Shown: positions 1 to 9,511, numbered from the stretch's first letter. The stretch is 9,511 nucleotides of DNA from CAYYHA01 sp964471535 (GCA_964471535.1 CAYYHA010000165.1:1-9511), one strand, 5' to 3'. The notes: generated by a model not told the origin, from the letters alone. Made by a program: numbers and translations.

Positions 1-362
1 CGCCCGAGGCGCGGCCGCGCGCCCCGTCCCGACGCCGGTCGGGCCACCGCGGCGCCTCCAGGCTCCGATGGCTGGCCCCCAGCCGCCACGTCGACGGCGC
101 CCGCGACCGGGACGCCGCCCTCGGCGAGGACCGCCGCGAGACGCTGCACCTGGCGGAGGCGCTGCGCCGGCGATGCCGCCTCGAAGCCGCGGACCGCAGC
201 CTCGATGCGGGTCAGCCATCCCGCGTCCTCCCCCGCCGCCCGGGCCGCAGCGACCCGGCCGGCGACCAGGGCCTCGAGACCACGGAGCTTGGCGATCCCC
301 GCCTCGCCCCCGTTCAGGGCGAAGCGAAGGGGCGCCGCCAGTGGCTCGATCTCCGAGGCCAT
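1..362 (-). CDS. recG: Probable ATP-dependent DNA helicase RecG, N-terminal part only (runs off left edge)
   Basis: An open frame of 120 codons with no stop begins at an ATG (362-360) and leaves the window at base 1. An AGGA motif lies about 9 nt upstream of the ATG. The protein starts MASEIEPLAAPLRFALNGG, continues with IAKLRGLEALVAGRV, then has a helical stretch WLTRIEAAVRGFEAASPAQRL and an Ala/Gly/Pro-rich linker. I recall this pattern (PLRFA, then a K-x-x-x-LE helix, then a GFE/GFD helix before a linker) as the extra N-terminal helical domain of RecG in Deltaproteobacteria, placed ahead of the wedge domain. None of the RecG wedge or helicase motifs is inside the window, so the name rests on the extension alone. 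RecG unwinds and reverses stalled forks and branched DNA. The gene lies 78 bp after greA on the same strand. Alternative: an unrelated helical protein. Confidence 0.55.
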   Translation of the reverse strand, partial: MASEIEPLAAPLRFALNGGEAGIAKLRGLEALVAGRVAAARAAGEDAGWLTRIEAAVRGFEAASPAQRLRQVQRLAAVLAEGGVPVAGAVDVAAGGQPSEPGGAAVARPASGRGARPRLG

Positions 363-403
363 CGCCCTGCTTCCTAGCACAGCCTCACTGAGAGCCCGAT
401 GGG

Positions 404-424
404 GCGCCTCCGGCCGGCAGGCGC
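404..424 (-). terminator. GC stem-loop between greA and the recG-like gene, possible weak terminator
   Basis: GCGCCT (404-409) and AGGCGC (419-424) are perfect inverted arms, and two further CC/GG pairs can form inside with a GGCC loop and one bulged C. The element sits 17 nt after the greA stop in the direction of transcription. No run of T follows on the minus strand, so an intrinsic terminator is not well supported. It may only lower read-through from greA into the next gene. Confidence 0.3.
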
Positions 425-440
425 TGCCGCCACAGGGCCT

Positions 441-925
441 CTACGCGTCGGGATCGAAGCGGACCGAGAGGATCTCGTAGGTTCTCAGGCCCCGGCCCGT
501 ACGCAGGGTCACCTCGTCGTCCACCGACTTCCCGATCAGGGCGCGGGCGATCGGCGACTTGATGGAGATCTTGTTGTGCTCGAGGTCCGCCTCGTCCTCG
601 CCCACAATCGTGTAGGTCACCTCCACCTCGTTGTCGACGTCGTAGAGTTCCACGGTGGCGCCGAAGACCACGCGATCGCCCGACAGCTTGCTCACGTCGA
701 TCACCTCGGCGCGGGCGAGGCGATCCTCGAGGTACTTGATGCGCGCCTCGATGAGGCCCTGCTTCTCCTTCGCCGCGTGGTACTCCGCGTTCTCCTTCAG
801 GTCCCCGAGCTCGCGCGCCCGTCCGATCTCCTCGGAGATCCGCGGGCGCTCCACCGTCTTGAGCCGCCGCACCTCTTCCTTCAGGGCGGCGTGCCCCTTC
901 GACGTCATCGGCACACGCTCGTCAC

Positions 926-929
<4 letters not shown>
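441..929 (-). CDS. greA: Transcription elongation factor GreA
   Basis: This 162-residue protein has the usual GreA length and both domains. Residues 1-78 form the antiparallel coiled coil that enters the RNA polymerase secondary channel. Its tip carries GDLKENAEYHAAKE, with the two acidic residues D43 and E46 matching E. coli D41 and E44, which hold the catalytic Mg2+ for transcript cleavage. The C-terminal FKBP-like domain carries VFGATVELYD, TYTIVGEDEAD and SIKSPIARALIGK. GreA lets backtracked polymerase cut its transcript and resume. The ATG (929-927) has a strong Shine-Dalgarno GGGAGG 5 nt upstream (935-940). The start overlaps the carB stop by 4 nt (ATGA), so translation is probably coupled to carB. 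The coiled-coil tip and C-terminal motifs fit GreA, not a secondary-channel homologue without cleavage activity. Confidence 0.97.
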
Positions 930-4177
<3,248 letters not shown>

Positions 4178-4182
4178 GGCCG

Positions 4183-4187
4183 CCTCC
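4183..4187 (-). promoter_or_regulatory. carB ribosome binding site fixing the GTG start
   Basis: On the minus strand GGAGG lies 5 nt before the GTG at 4177-4175. No ATG nearby gives a better N-terminus, and the protein family begins at about this point. The motif lies only 8 nt downstream of the large stem-loop at 4196-4230. Confidence 0.7.
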
Positions 4188-4195
4188 GAATACGA

Positions 4196-4230
4196 CGAGG
4201 GCGGCCGGGCCGCAAGGCCCGCCGCCCTCG
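4196..4230 (-). terminator. Strong GC stem-loop between the Oar-like receptor and carB
   Basis: Bases 4196-4211 pair with 4216-4230 to give 15 base pairs with one bulged C (4205) and a four-base loop (GCAA on the plus strand, TTGC on the minus). It begins 31 nt after the receptor stop codon in the direction of transcription, as expected of a terminator for that gene. The bases after it on the minus strand (GTCGTATTCGG) hold no U-tract, so intrinsic termination is uncertain. Because it ends 18 nt before the carB start codon, it would also lie in the carB leader of any read-through transcript. Confidence 0.5.
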
Positions 4231-4261
4231 AACACGTGCGGTTTAGCCCGGTACCGTCAGG

Positions 4262-7243
4262 TCAGAACGAGACCCGCAGCCCCAGCCGGATGGCCCGTGG
4301 CGCCTGCCGGGCGCCCGAGACTTCCGGCTTCGCCCAGTCCTTGTTCTTCGTGACCGGCTGACCGTTGATGTTTTTGATGGTGGGATTGCCGTCCGCGTCC
4401 TCGATGTCGGACAGCGTCCCGCCGACCACCGGCTGCACCTCGTCGAGGGTGTACTCGTGGTCCACGTCCACCGCCTGCTGCAGGTTCAGCGCGTTGAAGA
4501 CGTTGAGGTTCACGTTCACCTTAACGTCGTCGGTGACCTTGATGTCGTAGGCCAGGTTGAGGTCCAGGCTGAACAGGGGCGGCGTCCGGCCGCCGGACCC
4601 CCGGGGCAGCAGGAAGGCCTCACGCCGGCCATAGAGCTCGTGGGCACCCAAGACATCGATGGGCGCACCCGAGATCGCCCGGAAGGACGCGCCGGTGATG
4701 AGACCGAAGTCCCACAGGTAGTAGCCGTCGAGCTTGAAGCTGATGGGGCGATCCTGGCGGAGGGGCCCCTCGCGGTTCGTCAGCAGGCTGGGCAGGTCGT
4801 ACTGCGAGGTGATGTTCGGATCGAGCTGTCCATTCTCCGGCGTGAAGAGGCCGGGGTAGTTGCCCTGCGTCCGCGAGAAGGTGAGCGAGCCCACCAGGTA
4901 CCAGTTCCGCGAGAAGTTCTTGCGCGCCGTCAGCTCGATGGCGTCGTAGGTCCGAATGGGCTTCGGGAAGGCCTTCACGCCCTTCGCCAGCTCGATCTTG
5001 TGCTGAATGTCGGCATACTCGTCCGACGACGGATCGAGGCCTTCGAGCTGCTTCTCCAGGATCTTCACCGAAGCATCGATGCTCGCCTGGTTGCCGGGGT
5101 TGGCGATGATGTAGGTGTTGCCGTCGTCGGGCGAGACATCCTCGATGACGTTCCCCAGTTCACGGTGGACCAGGCCCACGCCGACGGCGAGGTCCGGAAT
5201 GACCTCGTACTCGACCCCCGCCTGGTACTCGTCGATGAACTGCCCCTGGAGGGCGGGGACGACGAACTCNNNNNNNNNNNNNNNNNNNNNNNNNNNNNNN
5301 NNNNNNNNNNNNNNNNNNNNNNNNNNNNNNNNNNNNNNNNNNNNNNNNNNNNNNNNNNNNNNNNNNNNNCCGTACACCGACTGCCCCTCCCACCGGAGGC
5401 CGGGGTTGATCGTGAGGCCCTCGAAGGGGCTGTAGCTGTCTTGGATGAAGAGCGCCGTGCTCGTCGTGGTCCCCACCGTGGTGAGGAACTCCTCGGGCAC
5501 GAAGTTGCCGTTCTCGTCCTGGCGACCGAGCGCCTGGCGCCGGTAGTCGTACCAGGTGGAGCCGGGCTGCCGCACCCGGTTGGCCCACTTGTTCTTGTAG
5601 CCCCGGCTGTCCACGTAGTTGTTGATCTCGAAGTCGCCGCCCAGCTTCCAGGCGTGCTCCCCGAACAGCTCCATGAAGTGGGTCAGCTTCAGGTTGAAGC
5701 TGTGGCGCGTCATCGAATTGTTCTGCTGGAACCAGCGGGGACCCGTTCCGTAGTCCTTGCTCGCGCAGGGGGAGGTCGTGGGATCGCCGTCGACCACCGG
5801 CTCGCAGCCGGGCAGGCCGGCGAAGCTGTCGTCCAGGTAGTAGTACTGGTGAATCGAAGCCTGTGCCTCGAAGTCGCCCGGCTTGTCGTTCTCCACACCC
5901 GGATCGGGCGAGAGAGAGACATCCCGCTGGGTATGGAGGCCGTACCAGGCCTCGACCAGCAGCTTCTTGTCGAGGAGCTTGCTGGTCCAGCGGAGCGAGA
6001 GGTCCTGTGCGCCGGACTCGGTCGTCCCCGAGAAGAAGCTCGGATCGCCGTTGAGGCTGCCGCTCTGCACACCCTCGGAGGTCCCAGGGTTGCCATAGTA
6101 GGAGAGCTGCGCCGAGTGGTTCTCGTTCAAGTTGTAGGTCAGCTTCGCCATGCGCGTGAGCGTCAGGGTCGACCGGTTGAACGCCTCGGTCGCCCCCTCG
6201 AGGGGATCGAGGGCGAAAGCCGGGTCCCCTGCAGTGGGATCGTCGGCGGAGACCTGCCCCGCCTCGAGCCGCGTCATCTGGGTCCCGTCGGCATTGAGGA
6301 GCCGCGGGAAGAGGCGGCGGGTGTAGGTGGAGCTGGTTCGGAAGGGGACGAGGCCCACGAAGAACCACAGCTTGTCCTTGATGATGTAGCCACCGAGGTC
6401 GAAACCGAAGTCGAGGTTGAGGTCGGTGCGGCCCTTCGACGAGATGACCTGGTCGTTCTGCTTCACCTCCACCTCGGGAGCCTCGAGCGCCGCCGACGAG
6501 AAGTTGACGAAGACGTCACCGTGGAACTCGTTGCCGCCGCTCTTGGTGACCACGTTGACCACGCCGCCGGTGCTCCGCCCGTACTCGGCCTGGTAGCCAC
6601 CGGTCTTCACCTCCACCTGCTTCACGAAATCGTTGGGGAGGGTGGTGCCGACGGTCCCGAAGGCAACGTCGGTGGTGTTCACGCCGTCGATGATCCAGTT
6701 GTTCTCCGGCCCGGAGCTGCCCCGGAAGGTGACGCCCGTGGCATCTCCGCTGGTGCCCGCCGCCACGTTCAGGACGCTGGTGAACGCCCGTCCCGTAGGG
6801 ACACGGGTGTGGAAGTCCTCGTCGATCACGGCGCCGGTGGTCGTCGACCCCTGGTCGATGACCGGCGCGGCCGCAGTGACCACGACGTCCTCGGCCTTGA
6901 GCGCCTCGGGGACCAGCTGAATGGTCACCCGGATCGTCTTGTCGATCGCCACGGCGATCCCCGTTCGCTCGCCCGGCCGGTAGCCGTCGGCCTGAACGAG
7001 GAGCGTGTAGGTCCCCGGGGGCAGGAGCGTAATGCGGAAGGTGCCGTCGTCGTTCGTCAGCGCCGTTTGCTCGCCCTGGAGTTCAGGGCTCTGGGCGATG
7101 ACCAGCGCACCGGCGACCGGGTTGCCGTTGGATGCATCCTGGATGGTCCCGACGATCGTCCCGGTGGTCTGCGCAAACGCAGGCAGCCCGAGCAGGATTG
7201 CTGCTGCCAAGACCACCGCGACTCCAATCCGTGAAAGTCGCAT
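4262..7243 (-). CDS. Oar-like TonB-dependent outer-membrane receptor (interrupted by an assembly gap)
   Basis: The chosen ATG (7243-7241) has a strong GGAGGAGG ribosome site at 7251-7258 and opens directly into a Sec signal peptide (residues 1-24, cleavage expected after AFA before QTTGT). An in-frame start at 7330 would bury that signal. Residues about 27-112 form a carboxypeptidase-regulatory-like beta sandwich (GTIQDASNGNPVAGALV, then DDGTFRI and PPGTYTL). AEDVVVTA (117-124) resembles a TonB-box region. A plug domain follows to about 235, with VTFRGSSG, IIDGVN (184-189) and GGVVNVVTKSGGNEFHG. The rest is a beta barrel ending in LRVSF, with the terminal Phe typical of BAM substrates. Visible length is 993 residues including 34 unknown. 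This resembles the Oar-like receptors abundant in myxobacteria; the ligand is not predictable. Two cysteines, C480 and C493, lie in a probable surface loop. Confidence 0.9.
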   Translation of the reverse strand: MRLSRIGVAVVLAAAILLGLPAFAQTTGTIVGTIQDASNGNPVAGALVIAQSPELQGEQTALTNDDGTFRITLLPPGTYTLLVQADGYRPGERTGIAVAIDKTIRVTIQLVPEALKAEDVVVTAAAPVIDQGSTTTGAVIDEDFHTRVPTGRAFTSVLNVAAGTSGDATGVTFRGSSGPENNWIIDGVNTTDVAFGTVGTTLPNDFVKQVEVKTGGYQAEYGRSTGGVVNVVTKSGGNEFHGDVFVNFSSAALEAPEVEVKQNDQVISSKGRTDLNLDFGFDLGGYIIKDKLWFFVGLVPFRTSSTYTRRLFPRLLNADGTQMTRLEAGQVSADDPTAGDPAFALDPLEGATEAFNRSTLTLTRMAKLTYNLNENHSAQLSYYGNPGTSEGVQSGSLNGDPSFFSGTTESGAQDLSLRWTSKLLDKKLLVEAWYGLHTQRDVSLSPDPGVENDKPGDFEAQASIHQYYYLDDSFAGLPGCEPVVDGDPTTSPCASKDYGTGPRWFQQNNSMTRHSFNLKLTHFMELFGEHAWKLGGDFEINNYVDSRGYKNKWANRVRQPGSTWYDYRRQALGRQDENGNFVPEEFLTTVGTTTSTALFIQDSYSPFEGLTINPGLRWEGQSVYXXXXXXXXXXXXXXXXXXXXXXXXXXXXXXXXXXEFVVPALQGQFIDEYQAGVEYEVIPDLAVGVGLVHRELGNVIEDVSPDDGNTYIIANPGNQASIDASVKILEKQLEGLDPSSDEYADIQHKIELAKGVKAFPKPIRTYDAIELTARKNFSRNWYLVGSLTFSRTQGNYPGLFTPENGQLDPNITSQYDLPSLLTNREGPLRQDRPISFKLDGYYLWDFGLITGASFRAISGAPIDVLGAHELYGRREAFLLPRGSGGRTPPLFSLDLNLAYDIKVTDDVKVNVNLNVFNALNLQQAVDVDHEYTLDEVQPVVGGTLSDIEDADGNPTIKNINGQPVTKNKDWAKPEVSGARQAPRAIRLGLRVSF
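5270..5369. other. Assembly gap of exactly 100 N inside the receptor gene
   Basis: There are exactly 100 consecutive N, the usual placeholder for a gap of unknown size. The receptor frame is the same on both sides when counted as 100 bases, which would occur by chance one time in three. The protein breaks off after GLRWEGQSVY and resumes at EFVVPALQGQFIDEY. Confidence 0.98.
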
Positions 7244-7428
7244 CGTTGTCCCTCCTCCAGCCGGGTCGCCCCGGAATTGTCTCCACCGAGTGATGGAACC
7301 TTCGTGTTCGTCGAACGCTCCGCGCCGCAAAGCGTCCTGGCTTGTCAGGGAATCTTGTGGGAAAGCGCTCTTGGGCCTCTTGCGCCTTGCTGCTCTGCGG
7401 GCCTGTTGGCCTTCCTAGCTCGTTGATC

Positions 7429-7442
7429 GCCGATGCATCGGC
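7429..7442. promoter_or_regulatory. 14-bp perfect palindrome, candidate operator
   Basis: GCCGATGCATCGGC reads the same on both strands. It is 186 bp upstream of the receptor start and 213 bp upstream of pyk. Its symmetry and intergenic position fit a binding site for a dimeric regulator, but no known operator consensus is recognised. Confidence 0.35.
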
Positions 7443-7485
7443 CCGCCTCGGGCCCGTGGGGCTTTGGACGCTGGGAAGCGGTACG

Positions 7486-7523
7486 GGCCCACACAGACCG
7501 CCTCCCCTCCCTCCTGTGTGGCC
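7486..7523. repeat. Bulged inverted repeat with pyrimidine-rich loop upstream of pyk
   Basis: GGCCCACACAG (7486-7496) pairs with CTGTGTGGCC (7514-7523), giving 10 base pairs with one bulged C. The 17-nt loop is almost all C and T. It lies about 130 bp before the pyk start and could be a protein-binding site or leader structure. It is unlikely to be a terminator because no gene ends here. Confidence 0.4.
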
Positions 7524-7654
7524 GGGAGTGATTAGCCCTGGGGTGGCAGGGTGTCAAGGCACGCGCGGTCACCCGGCAGAGGCGGCTTGGATGCCGGCGC
7601 CGCCGGGGGCGTCGCATCTCGCCTCGCCGCCGCCGTTCGGGTAGAGGTGGGACG

Positions 7655-9070
7655 ATGCGAAAGGCGAAGATCATCTGCACCCTAGGCCCCGCCTCCCACT
7701 CGCCCGAGGTGATCCGCCGTCTGGTCGAGGCGGGCATGGACTGTGCCCGCCTCAACTTCTCCCACGGCACCTACGAGGACCACGCAGAGGTCTACCGGCG
7801 GGTGCGCGAGGCCGCGGAGGAAGCGGGCCGATCGGTCGCGATCCTTCAGGACCTCCAAGGCCCGAAGGTCCGCGTGGGGAAGCTCGAAGGCGGGCAGGTG
7901 CGGCTCGAGGCCGATTCGGAGGTGGTGATCACCACCGAGGACGAGATCGGCCGAGCCGGGCGCATCCCCACGACCTACGCGGGCCTCCCTGGGGACGTCC
8001 ACGTCGGTGATACGATCCTCTTGGACGACGGCCTCATCGAGCTGGCCGTGAAGGCCGTAGAACCCACGCAGGTGGTCTGCCGCGTGGTCGCCGGCGGCGT
8101 CCTCAAGGACCACAAGGGCATCAACCTGCCCGGCAACGTCATCTCCCTGCCCGCGCTGACGGAGAAGGATCGCGAGGACCTCGACTTCGGGCGGGAGCTC
8201 GGCGTGGACTTCGTGGCGCTCTCCTTCGTGCAGAGCCCCGAGGACGTCCGGAAGGTGCGCCGCCTCCTTGGGGACAAGGAGGACATTCCCATCATTGCCA
8301 AGCTCGAGCGGCCCCAGGCGGTCGCCCGCCTCGAGGCCATCGTGGCCGCCTCCGACGGCCTGATGATCGCCCGGGGCGACCTGGGTGTGGAACTGCCCCC
8401 GGAGAAGGTGCCGATCATCCAGAAGGTCGCCATCGAGCGGGTGAACGCCGCCGGGAAGCTGGTGATCACCGCCACCCAGATGCTCGACTCGATGACCCGC
8501 TCCCCCCGCCCCACCCGCGCCGAGGTGAGCGACGTGGCGAACGCCGTCTTCGACGGGACCGATGCCGTGATGCTCTCCGCCGAAACTGCGAGCGGCCGCT
8601 ATCCGGTCGAGGCGCTGCGGATGATGAGCAACATCATCGAGGAGGTGGAGGCCTCTCCCCGCTATGCGGAGCAGGTGCGCAGCCGGGCCTTCCTCAAGGA
8701 CGTGCCCACCTTCCAGAACGCGGCGGCACGGGCGGCGGTGCAGGCCGCGCACGATCTGGGCATCGACACCATCGTCGCATTCACCGAAACCGGCCGCAGC
8801 GCCGAACTCATCAGCGAGTACCGGCCCCAGGCGCAGATCATCGCCTTCACGCCCGTGCCCCGGACGCAGCGACGGATGGCGCTGTACTGGGGCGTGAGTC
8901 CCCAACCCATCGCTCGCTTCGACACCACCGACGACATGTTCCGTGCGGTGGAGCGCTATCTGGTGGAGCGCCGGATTTGCCGGCGCGGGGACGCCATCGC
9001 ACTGGTCGCAGGCGTGCCCCCCAACCAGCGCCAGTCGACCAACCTCGTGAAGCTGCACCGGATCGAATAG
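7655..9070 (+). CDS. pyk: Pyruvate kinase
   Basis: This 471-residue cytoplasmic enzyme transfers phosphate from phosphoenolpyruvate to ADP, the last step of glycolysis, and has the standard bacterial length without a C-terminal PEP-synthase-like extension. It opens with KIICTLGPAS. Active-site residues visible are R32, N34 and S36 in CARLNFSHG, D66 and R73 in LQDLQGPKVRVG, the catalytic K216 and Mg2+ ligand E218 in IIAKLERPQAV, D242 in MIARGDLGVE, and T274 in ITATQMLDSM. The B domain lies at about 70-165 and the C-terminal allosteric domain starts near 345 (NAAARAAVQAAHDLGIDTIVA region). The ATG follows GAGGTGGG at a spacing of about 4 nt. It is divergent from the receptor, and the next gene may begin only 11 nt after its stop, so the two may be co-transcribed. 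Confidence 0.97.
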   Translation: MRKAKIICTLGPASHSPEVIRRLVEAGMDCARLNFSHGTYEDHAEVYRRVREAAEEAGRSVAILQDLQGPKVRVGKLEGGQVRLEADSEVVITTEDEIGRAGRIPTTYAGLPGDVHVGDTILLDDGLIELAVKAVEPTQVVCRVVAGGVLKDHKGINLPGNVISLPALTEKDREDLDFGRELGVDFVALSFVQSPEDVRKVRRLLGDKEDIPIIAKLERPQAVARLEAIVAASDGLMIARGDLGVELPPEKVPIIQKVAIERVNAAGKLVITATQMLDSMTRSPRPTRAEVSDVANAVFDGTDAVMLSAETASGRYPVEALRMMSNIIEEVEASPRYAEQVRSRAFLKDVPTFQNAAARAAVQAAHDLGIDTIVAFTETGRSAELISEYRPQAQIIAFTPVPRTQRRMALYWGVSPQPIARFDTTDDMFRAVERYLVERRICRRGDAIALVAGVPPNQRQSTNLVKLHRIE

Positions 9071-9081
9071 GGTCGTCCCCG

Positions 9082-9511
9082 ATGCGAGCCACCCGCCGGC
9101 CAAAAACGCTCTGCCCGCCGACGCACGCACGGGCGTGTACACCACGCGGTGTACCGGGCCCTGCGATGGGCGTACTGCTCCTCGGCACCGCACTCCTCTT
9201 GAGCCCCGCTGTGCGTGCGCAGCAAGTGGCGGGCGATCCCTCCGGCGCGACCTCGGAGACGGGGGCCAGCGGGGGGCCCGCCCAGGGGCCCGCAGCGCAG
9301 GGGGCCGGAGCGGCGAAGCAGGGGGGCAAGGCGCAGGAGAAGGAGGAGGGGAAGAAGGGGAAGAACGAGAAGCGGAGGGCGAAGGAGGCGGAGCGAGCGG
9401 CGCCAGGCGCCGCGAGCCCTGCGACTGGGGCGCCCGACACGGCCAAGACCCCCGCACCGGGCAAGACCCCCGCACCGGGCAAGACCCCCGCACCGGGCAA
9501 GACCCCCGCAC
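9082..9511 (+). CDS. Putative exported low-complexity protein with PAPGKT repeats, N-terminal part only
   Basis: A frame of 143 codons without a stop runs from the ATG at 9082 off the right edge. I do not recognise the family. Residues 1-28 are Arg-rich, 29-41 (MGVLLLGTALLLS) are hydrophobic, and PAVRA then QQ gives a likely signal-peptidase site after A46. Next comes a Gly/Ala/Gln-rich stretch, a highly charged Lys/Glu/Arg segment (about 79-106), and then KTPAPG repeated from residue 122. The mature part looks disordered and probably acts in the periplasm or envelope. The start is uncertain. An ATG at 9166 (residue 29) is the alternative: codons before it are less G/C-rich at third positions than the neighbours and span a small inverted repeat, but starting there leaves the signal peptide without basic residues. 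Neither start has a strong ribosome site. Confidence 0.6.
   Translation, partial: MRATRRPKTLCPPTHARACTPRGVPGPAMGVLLLGTALLLSPAVRAQQVAGDPSGATSETGASGGPAQGPAAQGAGAAKQGGKAQEKEEGKKGKNEKRRAKEAERAAPGAASPATGAPDTAKTPAPGKTPAPGKTPAPGKTPA
9137..9154 (+). repeat. 7-bp inverted repeat shortly after pyk
   Basis: GTACACC and GGTGTAC are perfect inverted arms around the loop ACGC, 66 nt after the pyk stop. No T-run follows, so it is only a weak terminator candidate. It falls inside the downstream frame if that gene starts at 9082, but would be intergenic if it starts at 9166. Confidence 0.4.
9445..9511 (+). repeat. 18-bp in-frame tandem repeat, at least 3.7 copies
   Basis: The unit AAGACCCCCGCACCGGGC begins at 9445, 9463, 9481 and 9499, with the fourth copy cut by the window end. 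The copies are identical base for base. Each encodes Lys-Thr-Pro-Ala-Pro-Gly in the putative exported protein. Total copy number cannot be known from here. Confidence 0.95.

Larger units (their letters stand above)
7244..7654. other. Divergent intergenic region between the receptor gene and pyk
   Basis: These 411 bases separate two divergently transcribed genes, so both promoters should lie here. I found no convincing -35/-10 pair on either strand and no long credible reading frame. The region does hold a 14-bp perfect palindrome (7429-7442), a short GC stem-loop beside it (7440-7454), a bulged inverted repeat (7486-7523) with a pyrimidine-rich loop, and an imperfect direct repeat CTTGT-N2-GGGAA / CTTGT-GGGAA (7341-7363). 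Good ribosome sites sit at both ends: GGAGGAGG for the receptor and GAGGTGGG for pyk. Confidence 0.8.

Noticed and set aside
4457..7234. A 925-codon open frame on the plus strand, antisense to the receptor gene
   Set aside because: Its composition (Val, Leu, Arg, Glu, His and Gly rich, no domain pattern) is what a G/C-rich gene gives on the opposite strand. It also runs through the N gap, while the minus-strand frame has clear receptor domains.
7244..7330. Upstream in-frame start for the receptor at 7330
   Set aside because: It would add 29 polar residues before a normal signal peptide. The internal ATG at 7243 has a much stronger ribosome site.
7320..7350. Sigma-54-like promoter on the minus strand (AGGACGCTTTGC)
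   Set aside because: The GG and GC elements are 7 nt apart instead of the required 10.
9082..9220. Twin-arginine (Tat) signal in the right-hand exported protein (TRRPKTL)
   Set aside because: The residues after the arginine pair do not fit the Tat consensus, and the hydrophobic stretch begins more than 20 residues later, so a Sec signal is simpler.
7682..9511. A 609-codon minus-strand frame across pyk and the right-hand gene, starting with SCPVRG-type repeats
   Set aside because: It is antisense to pyk, whose catalytic residues are all intact. Its apparent N-terminal repeat is only the 18-bp tandem repeat read backwards.
9445..9511. CRISPR-like array at the right edge
   Set aside because: The 18-bp units are directly adjacent without spacers and stay in frame with a coding sequence, so this is a protein-coding tandem repeat.

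Overview
The window is high-GC bacterial DNA with mostly housekeeping genes. The best fit is a myxobacterium or another member of the former Deltaproteobacteria. Three things point that way: the G/C-rich third codon positions, a large Oar-like TonB-dependent receptor carrying an N-terminal carboxypeptidase-regulatory-like domain, and a probable RecG with the long N-terminal extension I associate with that group. The assignment is inference; there is no rRNA or other taxonomic marker here. The window contains a run of exactly 100 N, so it comes from a scaffolded draft assembly.

Layout. The left 60 to 75 percent reads on the minus strand in the order Oar-like receptor (4262-7243), carB (926-4177), greA (441-929), then the first 120 codons of a probable recG (1-362) running off the left edge. 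carB and greA overlap by 4 nt (ATGA). A strong GC stem-loop (4196-4230) separates the receptor from carB. To the right, a 411-bp divergent intergenic region (7244-7654) holds a 14-bp perfect palindrome and a bulged inverted repeat. It is followed on the plus strand by pyk (7655-9070). Close behind pyk is the start of a putative exported, low-complexity protein (9082 to the right edge) whose 18-bp tandem repeat continues past the window.

Functions. CarB makes carbamoyl phosphate for pyrimidines and arginine and keeps both active sites and the UMP/IMP allosteric residues. GreA rescues backtracked RNA polymerase. RecG (if correct) remodels stalled replication forks. Pyruvate kinase makes pyruvate and ATP in glycolysis. 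The receptor is an outer-membrane protein of unknown ligand. The genes do not form a single pathway; carB and greA share translation coupling rather than an obvious common function.

I do not see a new defence, mobile or biosynthetic system. The items most worth a second look are the carB-greA junction, the hairpin lying against the carB ribosome binding site, the scaffold gap that probably hides about 100 receptor residues, the palindromes between the receptor and pyk, and the repeat-bearing exported protein at the right edge. Two partial genes (left and right edges) are open at the window boundary and are easily missed.
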